Part shown: in pieces, positions 1-8,343 of the stretch
Layout of the letters: each line of letters opens with the position of its first letter
Numbering within the stretch: the stretch's first letter is position 1
Assembly: GCA_963773665.1 (NCBI GenBank)
Contig: CAVZBZ010000004.1
Span: 124,001 to 188,000 of the forward strand
Origin: DATJLY01 sp963773665
Lineage (GTDB): Bacteria; Pseudomonadota; Alphaproteobacteria; ATCC43930; CGMCC-115725
Direction: 5' to 3'
Length of the DNA: 64,000 nucleotides
Made by a program: the position numbers and the translations under genes
Notes under the pieces: model-generated
The model's input: the letters and a program-made list of their open reading frames with translations, nothing else
Databases searched by the model: none
What the model was told of the DNA's origin: nothing

Positions 1-660
1 CTGGGCCTGATGCGGATTGCGAGCTTTCGCGGCGCGGTCCTCGGCAGCGGCGTCTTCCGCATCGGCATCGAGGGGCTGCCGTTCCTCATGCCGATGCTGC
101 TGCAGCTGGGGTTCGGCCTTTCGCCGCTGCATTCGGGCCTTTTGACCTTTGCCACCTATGCCGGCGCCATGACCATGAAGGCGTCGGCGACGCCGATCAT
201 CCGCGCTTTCGGATTCCGCACCGTTCTAGTCGGCAACGCCGTCATATGCAGCCTGTTCATGCTGAGCTACAGCCTGTTCCGGCCAACGACGCCGCATCTC
301 GCGATTTTCCTGGCGCTGCTCGCGGGCGGGTTTTTCCGCTCGCTCCAGGTGACATCGACCAACACATTGGTGTTCGCCGACGTGCCGCCGGCGCTGATGA
401 GCCGCGCGACGAGCCTCGCCAGCATGGCGCAGCAGCTGTGGATGAGCCTCGGCGTCGGCGTCAGCGCCCTCCTTCTGCACGTCGTGCAGGCGGTGAAGGG
501 CGGCGCGCTCGGGGCGCCGGACTTCACCCCTGTCTTCGTCATCAATGCCGCGATCGTGCTGTCGGCGATGGCCGTCTTCGCGCGGCTCCCGGCCGATACC
601 GGGGCGGAGCTTTCCGGCCACCGCCCGGCGCCGGCCGCAAGCCGCCGGCCGGCCGAGTAA
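1..660 (+). CDS. MFS transporter, C-terminal half (cut by window start)
   Basis: The reading frame is open from the first base, so the gene begins upstream; the ATG at 10 is internal. About 219 residues remain, mostly alternating hydrophobic helices separated by short charged loops (for example RAFGFR), as in the last six or seven helices of a DHA2-type (EmrB/QacA-like) proton-driven drug exporter. The tail after about residue 200 is a hydrophilic Ala/Pro/Arg-rich cytoplasmic end. The substrate cannot be told from this half. It ends 94 nt before a small membrane protein gene. Confidence 0.8.
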   Translation: MGLMRIASFRGAVLGSGVFRIGIEGLPFLMPMLLQLGFGLSPLHSGLLTFATYAGAMTMKASATPIIRAFGFRTVLVGNAVICSLFMLSYSLFRPTTPHLAIFLALLAGGFFRSLQVTSTNTLVFADVPPALMSRATSLASMAQQLWMSLGVGVSALLLHVVQAVKGGALGAPDFTPVFVINAAIVLSAMAVFARLPADTGAELSGHRPAPAASRRPAE

Positions 661-754
661 AAGAATTGTTAGCTCCTGTGATCCCTGTCACATTTCCGGC
701 GCTTTTTTGCGGTTAACCTTCGCCCCTGGAACGGACTCCCCTGGGGGGCGGCGG

Positions 755-952
755 ATGAAGCAGCCGGACGACTGGCGCAGGAAGACGAAGCAGCTTGGCC
801 CCTTGATGCGGCGCATCGACAAGGCCTGCGCGCAGATGAACGGCGCGCTGACCGCGATCGCGATCGCGCTGGCGATTCTCGTGACGCTGACCGCGGCGGT
901 GCGCGGGCCGGGACTCCTCGCCACCAACTCGATCGAGCGCAGCGCCGACTGA
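755..952 (+). CDS. small single-pass membrane protein (65 aa)
   Basis: The protein has a charged N-terminal stretch rich in Lys/Arg (residues 1-25), one clear hydrophobic helix at about 31-48 and a short polar tail. That layout fits an inner-membrane protein with its N-terminus in the cytoplasm. A GGGG-rich stretch just upstream of the ATG may serve as the ribosome binding site. I do not recognise the family. It stands alone between an MFS gene and a DUF3891 gene, all on the same strand. Confidence 0.5.
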   Translation: MKQPDDWRRKTKQLGPLMRRIDKACAQMNGALTAIAIALAILVTLTAAVRGPGLLATNSIERSAD

Positions 953-1004
953 GCGCCGCTTGACAAGCTTTTGCGGCGATATGATGGTGCCGTGAGGAGG
1001 CGCC

Positions 1005-1778
1005 ATGATCGTCCGGAAAGAAGCGAACGGCCTTGTCCTCGTAGGCCAGACCGACCACTCGCGCCTCGTCGGCCAATTCGCCGCGCATTGGGGCAACGCG
1101 CGGTTCGAGGCGCCGCAACCCTACGACTCCGTGGTGCGCGCCGCCGTCTATCACGATTACGGCTGGCTCAGCTACGAGACGAGCCCGATCGTCACCGATG
1201 CGGGCGAGACGCCGGATTTCCGCCAGGTCGGCGGAAAGCAGCTCGAGTCCTACCAGTGGTGCGTCGATTGGATGACCGGGATCGACCGTTATTCCGGCCT
1301 TTTGGTGTCGATGCACCGGACCGGGCTGTGGCGGGGGCGCTATGGCACGATCGCGTATCCGACCGCGTTCAACCCGCGCGCGCTCAACGAGGCGACCGAA
1401 GACTTCATCAAGCGGCACGAGGCCTGGCAGGAGGCGGAACAGCGCACGCTCGACCCGGCGCAGGTCGCGATCAACTACCGGCTGCTCCAGGTGTGGGACC
1501 TGCTGGGTCTGTATTTCTGTTGCGCGGATCCGGGCGAGGACCGCATCGAGCCGGTGCCCGAAAACTATCGCGCCGGCAAGGGCGAGGGGGTGAGCTTGAA
1601 GCTCCATGCCGAGGGGAAGCGGCGCGTCGCGTTCGACCCCTATCCGTTCGGCGCGCGGCCCTTGAAAGTGCAGCTCACCGCCAAGCGGCTCGACGAAGCG
1701 CGCTGGCCCGATCTCGCGAGTTTTCGCCGGGCCTATTTCCAGGCGCCGACCGAGCTTCTGGAATTCGAGCTGGTCTGA
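1005..1778 (+). CDS. DUF3891 family protein
   Basis: The 257-residue protein matches the DUF3891 pattern: an N-terminal segment with GQTDHSRL, then AAVYHDYGW with clustered His and Asp residues (about 45-55), and a long helical middle with SMHRTGLWRGRYG. The His/Asp clusters suggest a metal-dependent HD-like helical fold, but that is inference. Family function is unknown. A GGAGG lies ahead of the ATG. The downstream UbiD gene starts 5 nt after the stop, so the two are probably co-transcribed. Confidence 0.75.
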   Translation: MIVRKEANGLVLVGQTDHSRLVGQFAAHWGNARFEAPQPYDSVVRAAVYHDYGWLSYETSPIVTDAGETPDFRQVGGKQLESYQWCVDWMTGIDRYSGLLVSMHRTGLWRGRYGTIAYPTAFNPRALNEATEDFIKRHEAWQEAEQRTLDPAQVAINYRLLQVWDLLGLYFCCADPGEDRIEPVPENYRAGKGEGVSLKLHAEGKRRVAFDPYPFGARPLKVQLTAKRLDEARWPDLASFRRAYFQAPTELLEFELV

Positions 1779-1783
1779 GCCGG

Positions 1784-3406
1784 ATGGCCGCGCCAACACG
1801 GGGCTATCCCGATCTGCACGAGCATCTGGCGGCGCTCGAGGCGAAGGGGCTGCTGAAGCGCATCGACCGGCCCATCGACAAGGATTCCGAGCTCCACCCG
1901 CTGATGCGCTGGCAATTCGTCGGCGGGCTCGACGAGAACGACCGCAAGGCGTTCCTCTTCACCAACATCGTCGACGGGCGCGGCCGGAAATACGACCTCC
2001 CGGTGGTGGTGGGCGCGATCGCCGCGAACCGCGCGATCTACAGCGTCGGCATGGGCGTGCCGCTCGCCGAGATCGAGGCGAAGTGGGCGCACGCCATCGC
2101 CAACCCGGTGCCGCCGCGCCACGTCAACGCGGCGCCGTGCCAGGAAGTGGTGCTCGAAGGCGCGGCGCTCGCCGGCGCGGGGCATGGGCTCGACGCGCTT
2201 CCCATTCCGATCTCGACGCCGGGCTTCGACAGCGCGCCCACGCTCACCGCGACCAACGTCATCACGCGCGACCCGGACACCCTGGTCCAGAACATGGGCA
2301 CGTACCGCGCCGCGCTGAAGGCGCCCGACCGGCTCGTCGTGCGCATGGCGACGCGGGTCGGCGGCGCCGGCGGCTACCAGCATTACCTGAAGCACCAGAA
2401 ACGCGGCGACAGGGAGATGCCGTGCGCGATCGTCTTGGGCTGTCCGCCCTATGTCGCGTTCCTGGGGCCGCAAAAACTGCCGGCCGACATGGACGAGATG
2501 GAAGTGGCGGGCGGGCTGGCGCAAGCGCCCATCAACGTCGTGCGCGCGATCAGCGTCGATCTGCTGGTCCCGGCCGAGGCGGAACTGGTGATCGAGGGCA
2601 TGATCGACACGGAATATGTCGAGCCCGAGGCGCCGTTCGGCGAATCGCACGGCCATGTGGCGCTCGAGGAATTCAACATGCCGATGCGCGTGACATGCAT
2701 CACGCGGCGCAAGGACGCGGTCATCCCGTCCTATATCAGCCAGGTGGCGCCGAGCGAATCGAGCGTCATCAAGCGCGTGGCGTACGAGCCGCTGTTCCTG
2801 GCGCATCTGCGCGACACGCTCGGCATCAAGGGGGTGAAGCGCGTCGCCTTGCACGAGCCGCTGACCGGATTGCTGCGGGTGACCAGCGTCATCCTCGACA
2901 GAACCGTGCCGCGGACGGAGATCTGGCGCGCACTCCATGGCGCTGCGTTCTTCAAGGGCGATTGCGGCAAGATCTGCATCGCGCTCAGCGACGACATCGA
3001 TCCCGACAACGCCGACGCGATCTTGTGGTCGATGGCGTACCGCATGAACCCGGCCGAGGACATCGAGACCTTGGCCCATCGCGGCCAGGGCCACGGGCCG
3101 AAGCGCGAGCATGGCGGCGAGGAGGACGGCACGCTGCTGATCGACGCCACCATGAAGGGCGCCATGCCGCCGCTCGCCCTGCCGAAGCGGCCCTACATGG
3201 AGCGCGCGAAGGCGATCTGGGAGGAGCTGGGAATGCCGCCCTTGCGCCCGCAAGCGCCGTGGTTCGGCTATTCGCTGGGCGACTGGTCGCCGGAGTGGGA
3301 CCAGGCGGCGGAGCGCGCGGTCAAAGGGAATTATCTCGAGAACGGCCGCATCAGCAAGGGCCGCGCGAAGAAGGGCGTGAAGCCGGAGACGAAGTTTCGG
3401 CCTTAA
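1784..3406 (+). CDS. UbiD family decarboxylase
   Basis: The 540-residue protein belongs to the UbiD/Fdc/AroY family, which reversibly decarboxylates unsaturated or aromatic acids using prenylated FMN. Visible family features are the N-terminal RGYPDLHEHLAALE start, the central LGCPPYVAFLGPQ segment, PAEAELVIEGMID, and EAPFGESHGHVALE carrying the glutamates of the E-R-E catalytic set. The C-terminal half has the family's DDIDPDNADAILW segment. The ATG at 1784 follows the DUF3891 stop by 5 nt. No ubiX-like flavin prenyltransferase is in the window, so the cofactor must come from elsewhere. The exact substrate is unknown. Confidence 0.85.
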   Translation: MAAPTRGYPDLHEHLAALEAKGLLKRIDRPIDKDSELHPLMRWQFVGGLDENDRKAFLFTNIVDGRGRKYDLPVVVGAIAANRAIYSVGMGVPLAEIEAKWAHAIANPVPPRHVNAAPCQEVVLEGAALAGAGHGLDALPIPISTPGFDSAPTLTATNVITRDPDTLVQNMGTYRAALKAPDRLVVRMATRVGGAGGYQHYLKHQKRGDREMPCAIVLGCPPYVAFLGPQKLPADMDEMEVAGGLAQAPINVVRAISVDLLVPAEAELVIEGMIDTEYVEPEAPFGESHGHVALEEFNMPMRVTCITRRKDAVIPSYISQVAPSESSVIKRVAYEPLFLAHLRDTLGIKGVKRVALHEPLTGLLRVTSVILDRTVPRTEIWRALHGAAFFKGDCGKICIALSDDIDPDNADAILWSMAYRMNPAEDIETLAHRGQGHGPKREHGGEEDGTLLIDATMKGAMPPLALPKRPYMERAKAIWEELGMPPLRPQAPWFGYSLGDWSPEWDQAAERAVKGNYLENGRISKGRAKKGVKPETKFRP

Positions 3407-3518
3407 GCGATTGGTGATTAATTTCCTTTCGCAGCTATCCGGCGCGCGACACTGGCAGCCCCGTATTGGACCCGTAGTGTTCAACAGTGTTCAACGATAG
3501 CAACGTGGCATGATTCAG

Positions 3519-3547
3519 TTGCATTCGCTAAGCGCGCTGAGTATGTT
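3519..3547 (+). promoter_or_regulatory. possible promoter of the dCTP deaminase/KAP island
   Basis: TTGCAT (3519-3524), a 17-nt spacer and TATGTT (3542-3547) form a weak sigma-70-like promoter at the left edge of the lower-GC island. It is about 95 nt ahead of the first small gene. A decanucleotide AGTGTTCAAC occurs twice in tandem just upstream (about 3476-3495). The match is partial, so this is a tentative call. Confidence 0.3.
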
Positions 3548-3641
3548 AATGGAACAGAAATAGAACGAACCATATCTTGTGTGATCTACTGGATTTCGGA
3601 CACAAGCTATGAGACCATCCCTATTGTTGAGGGAGAATACA

Positions 3642-3875
3642 ATGCGGATAAAGATCACAAGGCGCGAAGAGGGGTCGATCCCGTCAGAGACAGTCGTCAC
3701 GATTCCGACCGCACGGGGACCGGAAGAGGTCATCGTCCATAATAGCCAAGCATCGGAGGATAGCGTTGAGGCTGGCTTCATCGGCGAGAAGGACGACCAA
3801 GTCTTAGTCGAACTGCCTCGTGAGACGCTTTCCGGTCGATGGAGGGTGTGGGTGCCCAAAACAGCAGTAGCCTAA
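3642..3875 (+). CDS. small hypothetical protein (77 aa), first gene of island
   Basis: I do not recognise this protein. It is short and strongly charged, with MRIKITRREEGS at the start and a beta-rich pattern throughout (VVTIPT, EEVIVHN, QVLVELP, WRVWVP). A longer reading from 3609 is possible, but the ATG at 3642 is preferred because GGGAGA sits 6-8 nt upstream. Base composition is clearly less GC-rich than neighbouring chromosomal genes. It ends 28 nt before the dCTP deaminase-like gene, so the two are probably one transcript. Confidence 0.5.
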   Translation: MRIKITRREEGSIPSETVVTIPTARGPEEVIVHNSQASEDSVEAGFIGEKDDQVLVELPRETLSGRWRVWVPKTAVA

Positions 3876-3903
3876 CCTCGCGCTGCTTGGCGAAGGGGGG
3901 TCG

Positions 3904-4443
3904 ATGATACTCACCGATCGTGAAATCGAAATTTTCATCACGAATAAACAGATCACGATCGAACCGGAACCGTCGGCGGATGCCTACAGTTCTACTAGCC
4001 TCGACCTTACCCTCGCTGAGCCCGGCGAAATCTGGAAGGACCTTCCGGGTCAACCAATCCGACCTAACGCCGCTGGCTATAACTACGGCCAACTGGCGGC
4101 ACGAAGAGACAAGGTCTCACTAAACGGATTCAATTTCAAATCTAAGTCGTTGCTCCTCGCCTGGACCAAAGAAACTGTCATCCTTCCCTATACATCTCGA
4201 ATTGCCGCAAGAGTCGAAGGGAAAAGTGGACTAGCGCGCTTGGGTCTCGTGATCCATATGACAGCCCCCACGATCCACGCTGGCTTCAAGGGCCAGATTC
4301 AATTGGAGATGTGTAACCTCGGCCCGTATGACATCATCCTCGATGTCGGAATGCCAATCTGCCAATTGATCTTTGAGGTCACGTTTGGCACGGCAGCGAA
4401 GGGGTATACCGGGCAGTTCGCCGGACAGTCCGCCAGGTCATAG
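3904..4443 (+). CDS. dCTP deaminase / dUTPase-superfamily protein
   Basis: The 179-residue protein shows the trimeric dCTP deaminase fold. EGKSGLARLG (about 105-114) matches the nucleotide-binding Ser/Arg loop. HAGFKGQIQLEMCN (about 125-138) carries the glutamate that catalyses deamination in Dcd. YTGQFAGQSA near the C-terminus matches the family's closing tail. Known Dcd enzymes convert dCTP to dUTP (some also to dUMP), and phage-defence dCTP deaminases deplete dCTP during infection. Its place in a lower-GC island beside a KAP NTPase favours a defence or mobile-element role over housekeeping, and a separate dUTPase gene lies at 25.4 kb. The defence role is inference. Confidence 0.75.
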   Translation: MILTDREIEIFITNKQITIEPEPSADAYSSTSLDLTLAEPGEIWKDLPGQPIRPNAAGYNYGQLAARRDKVSLNGFNFKSKSLLLAWTKETVILPYTSRIAARVEGKSGLARLGLVIHMTAPTIHAGFKGQIQLEMCNLGPYDIILDVGMPICQLIFEVTFGTAAKGYTGQFAGQSARS

Positions 4444-4573
4444 GAGGGCGGCAGCGCGCGGAAATCGAGGGCGCTAGCTGAAACGAGCTTGGAGCGACTC
4501 GGAACGGAGGCGTAGTGAGGCGTCCGGACGTCACTTAGCTTTGCCGCGGGCCCGACCAACACGGAACACTTCC
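4444..4573. other. intergenic region with a perfect 10-bp palindrome
   Basis: The 130-nt gap between the dCTP deaminase-like and KAP genes contains CGTCCGGACG at 4521-4530, a perfect palindrome that could be an operator or a transcript hairpin. No clear promoter hexamers are visible, so the KAP gene may be read from the upstream transcript. Confidence 0.3.
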
Positions 4574-5959
4574 ATGCGCCTTTTCCTGCCTGAGCTAGAG
4601 ATTGGCCCGGACGAAGGTTTCGCACCGGATAAAGACATCTTCGGTCGCAAAGAGTTCGGAGATCGCCTGACGCGCATTGTCAGCACACTCGAAGGCCCTG
4701 CTGTGCTTGTGCTTGACGCGCCTTGGGGCACTGGCAAGACGACGTTCGTCAAGATGTGGCGCGGCGCACTAACCACGAAAGGGATAACTAATATCTACTT
4801 CGATGCCTTCAAGAACGACTATCACGAGGATGCGTTTCTGGCGTTGGCCGGCGAGATAGTTGCCCGTGTGCAGGAGCAAAAGCCGCGCAACAAGCGGGCG
4901 CTGACAATGTTCAAGACGCGTGCCGTTCGCGTGGCCAAGGTGCTTGGCCGGGCCGGGTTGCATGTCGGCGTGAGATTGGGCACCGCAGGAGCATTGAGCG
5001 GATCCGAAATAGAGGAGGCCACCAAGGAGGCGGCCAAGGTCGTTGGTGAGGAAGCAGCCAAGAGCGTCGATGAATTGTTGGAAGAACGCTTAGAAAGCCA
5101 CAATGGGGACCGAGAAGCGTTTGCGCAGTTCGGTACCGCTCTCAACGACTTGGCTAACGCGCTTACTGGAGAGGCCAAGGACGATAGAGGCGCGCCACCG
5201 CTACTGTTCATCATCGACGAGCTAGACCGCTGCCGCCCGACATTTGCCCTCGAACTATTGGAGAAGGTTAAGCACTTTTTCTCGGTACCCGGCGTCATCT
5301 TCGTGCTTGTCACAAACCTCTCCCAACTTGAGATCGCGGTTCGGCTCGCATACGGCGAAACCCTCGATGCTCGGACGTACTTGGAAAAGTTCTTCCAGCT
5401 ACGCTTGCTGTTTCCCGAGGGCAACCTAGAGCGAAGAGACTTGGCTGCGACCACATACATGCGGCACCTGTTCCGCTCGCTTCACCCGCATGAGGCGCAG
5501 GGCTACGCGGAGCAAACGGTCAGCGTGATAAGTGAGTTTTCGAAGGTGCATCCGCTCTCATTGCGAACCTTGGAGCGGATAGCTGGCTATCACGCGGTCC
5601 TGCTTGCGAGCACAAATGACCGGGCCTTCCGTCCTCAGACGATCGTGGCGCTCCTATGTGTGATGAAGGTGATTGCCCCAGGTACGTATGCCGCGGCTCG
5701 ATCTGGCCGACTAACGTTTGCTGAGCTCGATAATGTATTTCATTTCTCGCGGTGGCGAGACGAGCACAGCGAGAATACGCGGTCGCGAATTGGCGAACAG
5801 ACCGAGGCATGGTGGAGATGCGCTCTTGGCGAGATCGGCGGCGCGACAGACAACGCCAAAGCCCTCGTTCGGCTGCTTGATCAATACAACATCGATCCGC
5901 CGCGCCGAGCTATTACGCTTCTGTGTGACATGCTCGACGGGTTTTCGCTTCCGGGATAA
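4574..5959 (+). CDS. KAP family P-loop NTPase
   Basis: The 461-residue protein has Walker A in APWGTGKTTF (about 49-58) and Walker B in LLFIIDELDRCRP (about 208-221), followed by LVTNLSQLEIAVRLAYG. This spacing and the DELDRC signature are typical of KAP ATPases. Between them (about 130-175) lies a Gly/Ala-rich segment, LHVGVRLGTAGALSG, then an acidic helical insert; KAP proteins often carry membrane segments at this point, but here it is only weakly hydrophobic. ATG 4574 was chosen over a TTG at 4541. KAP NTPases are common in mobile and defence islands, where they are thought to couple ATP hydrolysis to effector action. Its specific role here is unknown. Confidence 0.75.
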   Translation: MRLFLPELEIGPDEGFAPDKDIFGRKEFGDRLTRIVSTLEGPAVLVLDAPWGTGKTTFVKMWRGALTTKGITNIYFDAFKNDYHEDAFLALAGEIVARVQEQKPRNKRALTMFKTRAVRVAKVLGRAGLHVGVRLGTAGALSGSEIEEATKEAAKVVGEEAAKSVDELLEERLESHNGDREAFAQFGTALNDLANALTGEAKDDRGAPPLLFIIDELDRCRPTFALELLEKVKHFFSVPGVIFVLVTNLSQLEIAVRLAYGETLDARTYLEKFFQLRLLFPEGNLERRDLAATTYMRHLFRSLHPHEAQGYAEQTVSVISEFSKVHPLSLRTLERIAGYHAVLLASTNDRAFRPQTIVALLCVMKVIAPGTYAAARSGRLTFAELDNVFHFSRWRDEHSENTRSRIGEQTEAWWRCALGEIGGATDNAKALVRLLDQYNIDPPRRAITLLCDMLDGFSLPG

Positions 5960-6009
5960 GCCAGGGCATTCGTCCAGCAGCTGAAATCGAGAACTGTACG
6001 CTTTTTACG

Positions 6010-6038
6010 TTGACATATCGGACCGAATGTGATATGAA
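6010..6038 (+). promoter_or_regulatory. strong sigma-70-type promoter
   Basis: A perfect TTGACA (6010-6015) and TATGAA (6033-6038) are separated by exactly 17 nt, the best promoter match I found in the window. Transcription would start near 6045, just upstream of a terminator-like hairpin and the first terminase-small-subunit-like gene. Confidence 0.65.
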
Positions 6039-6057
6039 CCCCCACGCTCGCAAAAAT

Positions 6058-6087
6058 GGGCCTGCATCCGGCGGGCCCTTTTCTTTT
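6058..6087 (+). terminator. intrinsic terminator or attenuator in the terminase leader
   Basis: GGGCCTGC (6058-6065) pairs with GCGGGCCC (6071-6078), including one G-U pair, around a 5-nt loop, and is followed by TTTTCTTTT. An A-rich run precedes the stem, so it could also end transcription on the minus strand. It lies between the strong promoter at 6010-6038 and the ATG at 6098, so transcripts from that promoter must pass it. That arrangement resembles an attenuator. Confidence 0.6.
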
Positions 6088-6097
6088 GGGGACGCAC

Positions 6098-6661
6098 ATG
6101 ACACAACGCCGTACGCAAAAACTCACCGCTCTGCAGGAGCGGTTCGTCGCCGAGTACATGAAGGATTTTTGCGGCGCGGCGGCGGTCGTGCGCGCGGGCT
6201 ATCGCACGCGCTGGCCGGTGCAGTCGGCGCAGGCGGTGTTGCACAGCCCGGCCGTCATCGCCGCGATCGAGGAAGCATCCGTGCGCGCCGAGACGCGCAT
6301 CCTCTTGGATGCGGACCGCGTCGTGCGCGAGCTCGAAGCGTTGGCGTTCAGCGACATCAGGACTTATCTGACGACGGGCGCGGACGGGTCGGTCGCGCTG
6401 AAACCCCGCGCGGAGCTCACCGAGCGCGACACGGCGGCGATCCTGCAATTGTCGATGGGCGGGCGGAACCGGCCCGCCGCGATCCGGCTCCACGGCAAGG
6501 TCGAGGCGCTGCGCACGCTCGCAAAGCATTTGGGCCTGACCGAAGAGCGCCACTTCGTCGATCCGGTGGAACAGAACCGGCGCGCCGATGCGGTGTTCCG
6601 GCGGCTCTTCCGCGAGGCCGGGCTCGAGCTGCCGGAAGGCTTAGCGGAGCCGGCGCCGTGA
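6098..6661 (+). CDS. terminase small subunit-like protein, copy 1
   Basis: The 187-residue protein starts with LTALQERFVAEYMKDF and a helix-turn-helix containing AAVVRAGY, the pattern of the Terminase_2 small subunit family, which recognises phage DNA and presents it to the packaging motor. It continues with a long helix (ADRVVRELEALAFSDI) and a region matching RLHGKVEALRTLAKHLGL, which recurs in the next gene. ATG 6098 is used because it begins right at this domain. It overlaps copy 2 by 4 nt. No large terminase, portal or capsid gene follows. Confidence 0.75.
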   Translation: MTQRRTQKLTALQERFVAEYMKDFCGAAAVVRAGYRTRWPVQSAQAVLHSPAVIAAIEEASVRAETRILLDADRVVRELEALAFSDIRTYLTTGADGSVALKPRAELTERDTAAILQLSMGGRNRPAAIRLHGKVEALRTLAKHLGLTEERHFVDPVEQNRRADAVFRRLFREAGLELPEGLAEPAP

Positions 6662-7185
6662 GGGCGCGCGAGCGGCGCTTCGTCGCCGAGCTCATCCGCT
6701 GCGGCAATCCGTCCGAGGCGGCGGTCGCGGCCGGATATGCGCCGTCGGGCGCGCGCGACAACGCGCGGCGCCTCCTCGGCAAACCAGTCGTGCGCTATGC
6801 CGTCGAGCGCGGCCGATCCCTCGTCGAGCGCCGCACCGGCGTCACGCGCGAGCGCGTGCTCGAAGAACTGGCGCGGGTCGCGTTCGGCAATCTGGGCCGC
6901 ATCGCCGAGTGGGACGGCGAGGTTCTGACCTTGAAATCGCTCGCCGACCTCACCGCCACCGAGGCGGCGGCGATAGCCGGCGTCATCCTCTATCGCAGCA
7001 AGCGGAAGCAGAGCGTCACGATCCGCCTCCACGGCAAGGCGCAGGCGATCGCCGCGCTGGCGCGCTATTTCGGGCTCTTCGACGGGCCGAAGGCGCCGCT
7101 TCAATCCGGCAAGGAGCGGCTCATGCGCCGGCTCGCGCCTTATATGGAGGCGGCCGACGAAGACAAGCCCGGCCATGACGGGTGA
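6658..7185 (+). CDS. terminase small subunit-like protein, copy 2
   Basis: A GTG at 6658 overlaps the stop of copy 1 (GTGA), so translation is probably coupled. The 175-residue product repeats the same architecture: RERRFVAELIRCG, an HTH with AAVAAGY, a helix with RVLEELARVAFGNL and then RLHGKAQAIAALARYFGLF. The two copies are clearly paralogous but well diverged. The C-terminus is charged. No phage structural genes accompany it; the next gene is a flavin monooxygenase, so this is a remnant, a phage-satellite-like element or a co-opted DNA-binding pair. Confidence 0.7.
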   Translation: MRARERRFVAELIRCGNPSEAAVAAGYAPSGARDNARRLLGKPVVRYAVERGRSLVERRTGVTRERVLEELARVAFGNLGRIAEWDGEVLTLKSLADLTATEAAAIAGVILYRSKRKQSVTIRLHGKAQAIAALARYFGLFDGPKAPLQSGKERLMRRLAPYMEAADEDKPGHDG

Positions 7186-7230
7186 GGGCTCGCCCACTAA
7201 GATGAGCGCGGCGAGGAAAGGAACGCGACG

Positions 7231-8337
7231 ATGAAGCTCGGCTTCTTCACCATGCCGGTCCATCCCAAGGACCGCGCTTACGTCGAGACGCTGAAGGAGG
7301 ACCGCGAGGCCTTCATCCTCGCCGACCGGCTCGGCTATGCCGAAGCCATGATGGGCGAGCACCTGACCGATCTGTGCGAGAACGTGCCGAACAGCCTGAT
7401 GTTCTGCGCCAGCCTCGCCGACGCGACGAAGCAGATCAAGCTCGGCACCGCGGTGGCGAACCTGCCGTTCAGCCACCCGGCCGTGGTGGCGACCAACGCG
7501 GCGATGCTCGACACGCTGCTCGAGGGGCGGCTCATCCTGGGATTCGGCGCCGGCATCCTGCGCTCGGACGCGGAGGCGCTCGAGCTGCTCGACCAGGACC
7601 GCGGCGCCATGTTCGCCGAGGCGCTCGACCAGGTGATCGCGCTGTGGACGCGCGATCCGCCCTACGACCTCACCGGCAAATACTGGAACATCTCGACGGG
7701 CAAGACGCAGTGGGCGGAATTGGGCGTGGGCGCGATGGTGAAACCCTACCAGAAGCCGCACCCGCCGATCATGGGCACCGTCACCGACCGCAACTCGCGC
7801 GGCATGGCGATCCTGGGCAGGCGCGGCTTCATCCCGGCGACCGCGCCCTATCTCCACGCCAACCACGTGAAGCATCACTGGGAGCTTTACGCCAAGGGCG
7901 CGGCCGAAGGCGGGCGCAGCGCGTCGCGCGGCATCTGGCGCGTCGCGCGCTCGATTTTTTGCGCCGACGACGACAAGGTGGCCGAGCGCTACGGCCGGCG
8001 CGACGACAACAGCCCCTATCGCTTCTACATGCGGCAGCTGTCGATGAAGCTGGCGCGCGGCAAGAAACTCGAGGCGTTCAAGTCGGACGAGACGCTGCCG
8101 GACGAATCGGTGACGCTCGACCGCATCATGGACGAGATCGTGATCGCCGGCTCGCCCGCGCGCGTGACGGACGCGATCTTGAAGCTCTACGAGGATTCGG
8201 GCGGGTTCGGCACGCTCCTCTATTGCGGCAAGAACTGGACCGACCCCGCCTTGGGCCGCCGCTCGATGCAGCTCATGGCGGAGAAAGTCATGCCCGCCGT
8301 CAACGCCGCCCTCGGCAAGGAAGCGGCGGCGGATTAG
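7231..8337 (+). CDS. LLM class flavin-dependent oxidoreductase (luciferase-like)
   Basis: The 368-residue protein has the bacterial luciferase-like TIM barrel: MKLGFFTMPVHP at the start, EAMMGEHLTD, IKLGTAVANLPFSHP and RLILGFGAGI. These are typical of FMNH2-dependent monooxygenases and F420/FMN oxidoreductases acting on small organic substrates. GAGGAAAGG precedes the ATG. No dedicated flavin reductase is adjacent. The substrate cannot be read from sequence. Confidence 0.85.
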   Translation: MKLGFFTMPVHPKDRAYVETLKEDREAFILADRLGYAEAMMGEHLTDLCENVPNSLMFCASLADATKQIKLGTAVANLPFSHPAVVATNAAMLDTLLEGRLILGFGAGILRSDAEALELLDQDRGAMFAEALDQVIALWTRDPPYDLTGKYWNISTGKTQWAELGVGAMVKPYQKPHPPIMGTVTDRNSRGMAILGRRGFIPATAPYLHANHVKHHWELYAKGAAEGGRSASRGIWRVARSIFCADDDKVAERYGRRDDNSPYRFYMRQLSMKLARGKKLEAFKSDETLPDESVTLDRIMDEIVIAGSPARVTDAILKLYEDSGGFGTLLYCGKNWTDPALGRRSMQLMAEKVMPAVNAALGKEAAAD

Positions 8338-8343
8338 GGGCGA

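Noticed and set aside
3407..7185. A complete prophage
   Set aside because: No integrase, large terminase, portal, capsid, tail or lysis genes are visible, only two small-terminase-like genes and accessory genes.
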